Below are positions 21,426-24,135 of a stretch of DNA of 24,135 bases, one piece after another. The notes beneath the pieces are model-generated. The model saw nothing but the letters and a program-made list of their open reading frames with translations, was not told where the DNA came from and ran no database searches. Origin of the DNA: Streptomyces bikiniensis (lineage in GTDB: Bacteria; Actinomycetota; Actinomycetes; Streptomycetales; Streptomycetaceae); contig JNWL01000067.1 of assembly GCA_000716465.1 (NCBI GenBank), positions 1-24,135 on the forward strand. Reading direction: 5' to 3'. Each line of letters opens with the position of its first letter. The first letter of the stretch is position 1. A program made the translations under genes and the position numbers.

Positions 21426-24135
21426 TCAGCGCAGGGTGTCGAGGTGGGCGGCGATGATCCGGCCGATCGCCCGCTGCGGTGCGGGCCGCATCATTCCGTC
21501 GTGGTCGGAGGCGATGCTGTGGTGGGTGATCCGGCCGCCGACGTGCGGCTCCCACACGGCGACCGTCGGGGAGTCCTGCGCGGTGCCCTCGGCGGCCGAC
21601 AGGAAGAGCACGTCCCCGCCGAAGCGGTCCGGCGCGAACTCGGCGCTGAGCACCGCGTGGTTGCGCACGATCCGCAGCAGCCGGGCGAGCTGCTCCTCGT
21701 CGAGGCCGGCCAGCGGGTTGGCGTCCCGCCGGAACAGCTCCAGGACCTCGGAGAGGGTGGGCTCGCCGCCGGCGAACGCCGCCGCGTCGTACCCGCAGTA
21801 CTCCAGGATCTTGGCGAGCAGCGCCCGGTCGTCCGGGATGCCGTCGGGCTCCGGGACCGGGTAGCCGTCGAGGTTCACGAGGAGCGCGACCCGGTGCCCG
21901 AGTCCTTCGAGGCGGGTGGCCGCCGCGTGGGCGAGGAGTCCGCCGAAGGACCAGCCGAGAAGATGGTAAGGCCCGGTGGGCTGAATTTCCAGAATTCTGC
22001 GGACGTATTCTTCCGCCATTTCCGGGATGCTCGTCGGAAGCGGTGCTTCCGAAATGATTCCGGACGTCTGGAAACCATAGACCGGGAATTCCTTCGCCAG
22101 GTGCTCGGCGAGCCCCAGGTAGGGCCAGCTGAGGCCCACGCCGCCGTGCAGGAAGAACAGCGGCTCGCGGCTGCCGTCCGGCCGGATGGGCAGCAGCGTC
22201 TCGAACGCCTCGGTGAGCAGCGCGGGCCGCCGCCCGGCCGTCCCGCCGTCGGCCGGCCGGGTCGCGGCGAGTTCGCCGGCCCGCTCGGCCAGCGCGCGCA
22301 GCGCCCGGAACCAGCCCTCGGCCAGGGCGCCCGCGTCGTCCGGGGCGAGGAGCTGTCCCGCCCACGTCCAGGTGGCCACCAGGACCGGCCCGTCGGGGCC
22401 GTCCTCGACCAGGGCGTCCACCTCCACGGTGTGGCCCAGCGGCATCCCGCCGGACGTCGCCGCGAAGCCCTCCCGGGCCTCGGGAGCGGCCGCCCAGCCG
22501 CCGTCGTACGACTCCACCGCGGCGAACCGGCCCAGGTAGTTGAAGCCGAGCTGCGGATCGCGCGCGGGCAGCGCGGAAGGACCGTCGCCCAGGTGGCGCA
22601 GGACGCCGTGGCCCAGTCCGTGGTCCGCGAGGGCCGAGAGCTGCTCGCGCATCTCCTTGACGGCCTGTTCGGCGCCGAGCGGGGCGGCCCGCAGCAGCAC
22701 CGGATGGGTGCTGGTGAACCAGCCGACCGTCCGGGACAGGTCGACGCCCTCGCCCGACTGCTCGCGCCCGTGCGACTCGACCTCGACCAGCAGGCTCCGG
22801 CCGCGCCACTCGGCGACCGCGAGGCCGAGGCCGGCCAGCAGCACGTCCTGGACCTCCGCGTGGAAGGCGGACGGGCCGTGCTCCAGGAGCGGACCGGTGT
22901 GCTCGGCCGGCAGGGCGAGCCGCAGCGTGCGGGCGGTGGCGTACGTGTCCCGGGCCGGGTCCAGGGCCCGCGCCCCGACCGGCCGCTCCTCGCGGTCCAG
23001 CAGCTTCGTCCAGTACGGGAGTTCGCCTGCGCGGGCGGCAACCTGCCCGCGCAGGAGGCCGGCCCAGTGGCGCAGGGAGGTGCCGACCGGGTCGAGCGCC
23101 GCGCCGGGCCGCTCGTACGCGGCGAGCAGGTCGGGCAGCAGCACCCGCCAGGAGACGCCGTCCACCACCAGGTGGTGCAGCATCAGGACCAGCCGGCCGG
23201 GACGCTCGGCCCCGCGGTCGATCCACACGGCCTGCAGGACGGTCCCCTCGCGCGGGGCGAGCCGGTCGCGCGCGGCCTCCGACTGGGCGGCGACCGCCCG
23301 CCGCAGCAGCGTCTCGTCCTCGTACGCGCGGTGCGAGGCGTCGACGCGGGCCACCAGCGGGGCGACCGGGACGGTGCCCGGCTCACCGACCACGAGCCGC
23401 CAGTCGGCGGCGCTCCCGCCGGTCAGCCGCAGCCGCAGCGCGTCGTGGTGGTCGACGACCCGCTGGAGCGCGCCGGTGAGCCGCTCCAGGTCCAGGTCCG
23501 CGGGGGTGGTGAGGACGACGGACTGGTTGAACCCGTCGATCGGGCCGCCCCCTTCGAGGAGCCGCAGCACGACGGGGGTGGGGGCGAAGGCGCCCACGCC
23601 GTCGTCGGTGCCGACGGTCTCGACCGGCTCGGCCTCGTCGACGGCCGCGGCGAGCGCGGCCACCGTCTTGTGGGTGAAGACGTCGGCCGCGGTGACCCGC
23701 AGCCCGGCCCGCCGGGCGCCGGCCACGACCTCGATGGAGCGGATGCTGTCGCCGCCCAGGTCGAAGAAGCTGTCGTCGATGCCGACGGCGGGCAGGCCCA
23801 GCACGGTCGCGAAGACCTCGCCCAGGACGCGCTCGGCCTCGGTGCGGGGCTTCCGCGCGGGGCCCGTGGTGTGCGCCGAGGGGTCGGGGGCGGGCAGTGC
23901 CTTGCGGTCGACCTTGCCGTTCGGGGTGAGCGGCAGCGCGTCCAGGGTGAGCAGCGCGCTCGGCACCATGTAGTCCGGCAGGAGCGCGCCGAGCGCCGTG
24001 CGCGGGTCCTCGGTGGTGCCGATGAGGTAGCCGACGAGGCGTCCGTGGTGGACGGTGGCGGCGGCGTCGGTGATGCCGGGCAGGCGGCGCAGGGCGGTTT
24101 CGACCTCGCCGAGTTCGATGCGGTGGCCGCGGATC
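21426..24135 (-). CDS. NRPS, C-terminal part: A (partial)-T-E-TE
   Basis: The gene enters from the right edge and ends here; about 903 residues are visible. First comes the end of an adenylation domain (RGHRIELGEVE, PDYMVPSALL, NGKVDRKALP), with the substrate pocket out of view. The carrier domain has DLGGDSIRSIEV, the GGDSI form typical before epimerisation domains (Ser codon 23745-23747). The next domain is epimerisation-type: HHLVVDGVSW, the ESHGRE motif, TVGWFTSTHPV and FNYLGRF. Last is an alpha/beta-hydrolase thioesterase with GWSFGG (Ser codon 21948-21950) and a final His probably in SDHDGM. The module should make and release a D-configured residue, or epimerise an assembled peptide. 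A segment of the thioesterase has unusually low GC. The next gene, MbtH, follows after a hairpin. Confidence 0.95.
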   Translation of the reverse strand, partial: IRGHRIELGEVETALRRLPGITDAAATVHHGRLVGYLIGTTEDPRTALGALLPDYMVPSALLTLDALPLTPNGKVDRKALPAPDPSAHTTGPARKPRTEAERVLGEVFATVLGLPAVGIDDSFFDLGGDSIRSIEVVAGARRAGLRVTAADVFTHKTVAALAAAVDEAEPVETVGTDDGVGAFAPTPVVLRLLEGGGPIDGFNQSVVLTTPADLDLERLTGALQRVVDHHDALRLRLTGGSAADWRLVVGEPGTVPVAPLVARVDASHRAYEDETLLRRAVAAQSEAARDRLAPREGTVLQAVWIDRGAERPGRLVLMLHHLVVDGVSWRVLLPDLLAAYERPGAALDPVGTSLRHWAGLLRGQVAARAGELPYWTKLLDREERPVGARALDPARDTYATARTLRLALPAEHTGPLLEHGPSAFHAEVQDVLLAGLGLAVAEWRGRSLLVEVESHGREQSGEGVDLSRTVGWFTSTHPVLLRAAPLGAEQAVKEMREQLSALADHGLGHGVLRHLGDGPSALPARDPQLGFNYLGRFAAVESYDGGWAAAPEAREGFAATSGGMPLGHTVEVDALVEDGPDGPVLVATWTWAGQLLAPDDAGALAEGWFRALRALAERAGELAATRPADGGTAGRRPALLTEAFETLLPIRPDGSREPLFFLHGGVGLSWPYLGLAEHLAKEFPVYGFQTSGIISEAPLPTSIPEMAEEYVRRILEIQPTGPYHLLGWSFGGLLAHAAATRLEGLGHRVALLVNLDGYPVPEPDGIPDDRALLAKILEYCGYDAAAFAGGEPTLSEVLELFRRDANPLAGLDEEQLARLLRIVRNHAVLSAEFAPDRFGGDVLFLSAAEGTAQDSPTVAVWEPHVGGRITHHSIASDHDGMMRPAPQRAIGRIIAAHLDTLR

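Overview
The window is high-GC actinobacterial DNA, almost certainly Streptomyces or a close relative. It has strong G/C bias at third codon positions, many ATGA/GTGA stop-start overlaps, GAGG-type ribosome binding sites, and a single rare TTA codon placed in a small gene. The left 5.6 kb is accessory defence DNA. The remaining 18.5 kb is a hybrid NRPS / discrete (type II) PKS gene cluster that runs off the right edge.

Left region (1-5560). It begins with the C-terminal part of a type I restriction specificity subunit (HsdS), followed by a complete HsdR translocase/nuclease overlapping it. A convergent VapBC-like toxin-antitoxin pair comes next (RHH antitoxin, PIN toxin). After about 480 bp without a convincing gene, but with a perfect hairpin at 4743-4766, there is a hypothetical protein with two CxxC knuckles whose 5' end looks damaged.

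Middle region (5838-14420, minus strand). In transcription order: a conserved small protein of unknown function, a small secreted protein containing the TTA codon, a stand-alone AroQ chorismate mutase, about 660 bp of repeat-rich non-coding DNA, a one-module C-A-T-TE NRPS, an SDR dehydrogenase, a KAS III enzyme and an MDR-type dehydrogenase. The NRPS has a threonine-like binding-pocket code read by eye, and its thioesterase has Cys instead of Ser as nucleophile. A divergent regulator (TrmB-like N-terminus, LuxR-type C-terminus) lies at 14564-15637.

Right region (15670-24135, minus strand). In transcription order: an NRPS that enters from the right edge (A-T-E-TE), a 17-bp-stem hairpin, an MbtH-like protein, ACP, KS-alpha, a chain-length-factor-like KS-beta, a FabG-type ketoreductase, an Sfp-type phosphopantetheinyl transferase, and a phosphoglycerate dehydrogenase that lacks its regulatory C-terminus. 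All genes from ACP to the dehydrogenase overlap by 4 bp.

Working model (inference). The KS/CLF/ACP/FabG set, primed or extended with KAS III and helped by the SDR and MDR reductases, builds a reduced acyl chain. The Sfp enzyme activates the carrier domains. The EntF-like C-A-T-TE module joins an acyl or peptidyl donor to threonine, and its Cys thioesterase releases it. That chemistry is known to form beta-lactones or beta-lactams in a few NRPS systems. The second NRPS provides a D-configured residue. Chorismate mutase and truncated SerA would supply aromatic and serine-type precursors. No dehydratase, transporter or tailoring oxygenase is visible, so the cluster must continue to the right. 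I do not recognise it as a specific known pathway.
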